NCBI GenBank assembly: GCA_900549655.1
Contig: UROZ01000075.1
Span: 1-9,643 of the forward strand
Length of the DNA stretch: 9,643 bases
Direction: 5' to 3'
Source: an uncultured Collinsella sp.
GTDB taxonomy: Bacteria > Actinomycetota > Coriobacteriia > Coriobacteriales > Coriobacteriaceae
Shown here: piece after piece, positions 7,309-9,643 of the stretch
How the letters are laid out: each line of letters opens with the position of its first letter
Numbering within the stretch: the first letter of the stretch is position 1
The notes under the pieces: generated by a model
What the model saw: only the letters and a program-made list of their open reading frames with translations
What the model was told of the DNA's origin: nothing
The model's database searches: none
Program-made: the position numbers and the translations under genes

Positions 7309-7336
7309 TGTGAATCTTTGATTTACGCGCTATGAT
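7309..7336 (+). promoter_or_regulatory. Candidate metK promoter
   Basis: TATGAT at 7331-7336 is a good -10 box. TGTGAA at 7309-7314, 16 bases upstream, is a poor -35. Transcription would start near 7343 and give a leader of about 60 bases. The site begins just past the palindrome. Confidence 0.45.
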
Positions 7337-7354
7337 GTGCCCTTGCATAGAGAG

Positions 7355-7391
7355 CCCAGCGGAATGGTAACGGTCGCCGGGACACGTTTTT
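7355..7391 (+). other. Hairpin and T5 run in the metK leader
   Basis: CCCAGCG (7355-7361) pairs with CGCCGGG (7375-7381) with one A-C mismatch and a 13-nt loop. TTTTT follows at 7387-7391, right before the ribosome binding site GAAAGGA (7392-7398). It could be a weak attenuator or a chance fold. Confidence 0.35.
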
Positions 7392-7403
7392 GAAAGGACT
7401 ATC

Positions 7404-8684
<1,281 letters not shown>

Positions 8685-8708
8685 AGCTTGCAAAAAAATC
8701 ACGCCAAG

Positions 8709-8739
8709 GGGCGCCGGACCAGTTCCGGTGCCCTTTTTT
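8709..8739 (+). terminator. Rho-independent terminator of metK
   Basis: GGGCGCCGGA (8709-8718) pairs with TCCGGTGCCC (8724-8733), 10 bp with one G-T wobble and a 5-nt loop, followed by T6. A run of seven A at 8692-8698 lies upstream. It begins 25 bases after the metK stop. Confidence 0.92.
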
Positions 8740-8782
8740 AATAGAACGACAACGTTCGCAGCGAATCATGACGATGCCCAAA

Positions 8783-8895
8783 TGCATGGGACAGCGGGAA
8801 ATCAGATGTTTTTGTCCCACGTATTGAGACACATCTAGGGTTGTCACCAACAAAGCCGTGGGACAAAAAGATCAGATATCCCGCAGTCCCATGCA
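8783..8895. repeat. 113-nt palindrome built of two nested GGGAC...GTCCC units
   Basis: Arms of 39 nt (8783-8821 and 8857-8895) are reverse complements at 35 positions, with a 35-nt spacer. Each arm is also bounded by TGGGAC and GTCCCA, so each could fold by itself. Paired units in opposite orientation resemble the REP/BIME layout. No transposase is present in the window. Confidence 0.8.
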
Positions 8896-8970
8896 AAGCC
8901 CTCAGTCTAGGTACGTCACCAGCCAATGAATTTTGCAGCATAACGACTCCAACCATGTATCCTTAGTCCC

Positions 8971-9081
8971 GAGGGGCGGGGCATAAGGTTTATCGCGAGT
9001 TCCGCACGAGCCGAAGGCCACTTAATGTGGCCTTCGTGCGAGCAGGACTGCCCGAGCAGGAAACCTTATGCCCCGCCCCTC
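8971..9081. repeat. 111-nt multi-helix palindrome, candidate structured RNA
   Basis: The outer stem is a perfect 21 bp (8971-8991 with 9061-9081). Inside is a hairpin in which CGCACG (9003-9008) pairs with CGTGCG (9035-9040). A 5-nt bulge follows on the left side, then AAGGCCAC (9014-9021) pairs with GTGGCCTT (9027-9034) around a TTAAT loop. Between them AGT-T-CC can pair with GGACT and TCG with CGA. There is no T-run on either side, so it is not a normal terminator. It could be a structured RNA gene or a repeat; the strand is unknown. Confidence 0.7.
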
Positions 9082-9188
9082 CGGAGCCACACGGGAGGCA
9101 GGTTAACTAATTCGAGCCCGGCATTCAGAAAAGTCAGTGCAGCAAAAAGGCGATGCGGATAGCGACATGGGCATGGTTTTCGTTGCGA

Positions 9189-9215
9189 GCACGGGTCCCC
9201 TGGGGAGCACCGTGC
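9189..9215. repeat. Short compact palindrome
   Basis: GCACGG (9189-9194) and CCGTGC (9210-9215) enclose TCCCCTGGGGA (9196-9206). It overlaps the left copy of the 26-nt motif described separately. Confidence 0.45.
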
Positions 9216-9235
9216 ATTTTTGGGAGTTTTCAGCA
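9210..9235 (+). repeat. 26-nt motif, copy 1
   Basis: This reads CCGTGCA, then TTTTTG, then GGAGT-T-TTCAGCA. It matches the opposite-strand copy at 9422-9447 in 19 of 26 positions: everything except the six-base core and one base. The core is complementary rather than identical. Confidence 0.5.
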
Positions 9236-9271
9236 GGCCGGGACAAATGCATACGCACCGGGCGCATCTAA

Positions 9272-9463
9272 TTAGTCCCACGGTAGCCTTCGACCGGCGA
9301 TTTGGGTCGGCAGACAGGCCTCGTCGAGACAAACAAGCATGCCTCGCGCCACGTCGGACCCCAAAATGACGTCGATCTCCGCAATGCTACCCGACTGCAG
9401 CGGCACCGGCAGAGCTCGCGGTGCTGAATACTCCGTTTTTTGCACGGCACGGGCGGGGGTACA
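9272..9463 (-). pseudogene. Short coding-looking frame without a good start; possible gene remnant
   Basis: After a TGA at 9464-9466, 63 minus-strand codons are open to TAA at 9272-9274. The only early start candidate is GTG at 9445, with no ribosome binding site. The translation looks protein-like, including VPLQSGSIAEIDVILG and DVARGMLVCLDEACLPTQ, with G/C-rich third positions like the genes here. I do not recognise the family. It could be the end of a decayed gene, a very short GTG-started protein of 57 residues, or chance. The 26-nt motif copies lie at either side of it. Confidence 0.3.
9422..9447 (-). repeat. 26-nt motif, copy 2 (inverted)
   Basis: On the minus strand this reads CCGTGCA, then AAAAAC, then GGAGT-A-TTCAGCA. 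Together with copy 1 it brackets about 186 bases that contain most of the short open frame. Confidence 0.5.
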
Positions 9464-9539
9464 TCAGGATCAGGAAAAATATCCCAGCCTTTTTATGCAA
9501 TCTGTAATGGGAAGTATGCAAAACACCAAGAGATAGCAT

Positions 9540-9615
9540 TGCTGGTGTCCAAATTGAGCGCGCAGGGCAGCGGCGCGTCCGCCCTGCGCCCAAATCCAGC
9601 AGAGCGGGGACGCTC
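9540..9615. repeat. Nested hairpins at the right edge
   Basis: TGCTGG (9540-9545) and CCAGCA (9596-9601) enclose a perfect 9-bp stem, GCGCAGGGC (9560-9568) with GCCCTGCGC (9581-9589). A second hairpin follows, GAGCG-GGGA-CGCTC (9602-9615). No T-run follows on either strand. Confidence 0.5.
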
Positions 9616-9643
9616 CTAACAAATCCTCACTGGCAAACAAACG

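Larger units (their letters stand above)
8740..9643. other. Gene-poor right end (about 0.9 kb)
   Basis: No reading frame here has a good start, ribosome binding site and recognisable protein. The stretch holds two long palindromes (8783-8895 and 8971-9081), a compact palindrome at 9189-9215, an inverted pair of 26-nt motifs (9210-9235 and 9422-9447), a short coding-looking frame without a good start (9272-9463, minus) and nested hairpins at 9540-9615. I recognise no tRNA, rRNA, insertion-sequence gene or CRISPR. Confidence 0.65.

Noticed and set aside
8744..8765. Small hairpins GAACG-ACAA-CGTTC and TTCGC-A-GCGAA after the metK terminator
   Set aside because: They are overlapping, short and lack a T-run; the metK terminator just upstream is sufficient.
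9082..9130. tRNA-like look of the stretch on the minus strand (CTCGAATT)
   Set aside because: No acceptor, D or anticodon arms can be drawn around it.
9066..9332. Minus-strand 88-codon frame and others at 9268-9450 and 9387-9593, plus a plus-strand frame at 9339-9536
   Set aside because: No ribosome binding sites, Cys/Arg-rich or unstructured translations, and overlap with palindromes or each other. Only the 9272-9463 frame looks coding, and even that is weak.

Overview
The window is a high-GC bacterial chromosome segment. It holds six recognisable housekeeping genes, followed by about 0.96 kb with no convincing gene. Codon use (strong G/C in third positions), the priA-def-fmt-rsmB order and the lineage-style MetK (426 residues, with inserts) fit an actinobacterium. 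My best guess is Coriobacteriia, something Collinsella-like. That guess comes from family knowledge and general impression, not from a search.

Minus strand, 1-7126: gltX (glutamyl-tRNA synthetase) ends in a strong hairpin terminator. Then come priA (replication-restart helicase) and def (peptide deformylase), tightly linked. A 325-nt gap follows, with a large palindrome and a probable terminator. Last are fmt (Met-tRNA formyltransferase) and rsmB (16S rRNA m5C methyltransferase), joined by a 4-nt ATGA overlap; rsmB runs off the left edge. Functionally this is translation initiation (formylation by Fmt, deformylation by Def), tRNA charging (GltX), ribosome modification (RsmB) and fork restart (PriA).

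Plus strand, 7404-8684: metK (S-adenosylmethionine synthetase) is divergent from gltX and makes the methyl donor that RsmB uses. It has its own candidate promoter, a ~60-nt leader too short for a known SAM riboswitch, and a clear terminator.

Intergenic DNA: all three larger gaps carry long palindromes of about 90-113 nt. They lie at 2445-2544 (after def), 7208-7297 (between gltX and metK), and 8783-8895 and 8971-9081 (after metK). Three of them carry GGGAC/GTCCC in their arms and look REP/BIME- or MITE-like. The fourth, at 8971-9081, folds into a long multi-helix structure and is a candidate structured RNA. The right end (9082-9643) has no intact gene: it holds a pair of inverted 26-nt motifs flanking a short coding-looking frame without a good start, and some nested hairpins.

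The most notable protein-level observation is that PriA, once its start is corrected by its ribosome binding site, begins with a consensus beta-clamp-binding pentapeptide (QLSLF) on a disordered Ala/Pro/Glu tether. I see no complete new multi-gene system; the genes are ordinary core genes.
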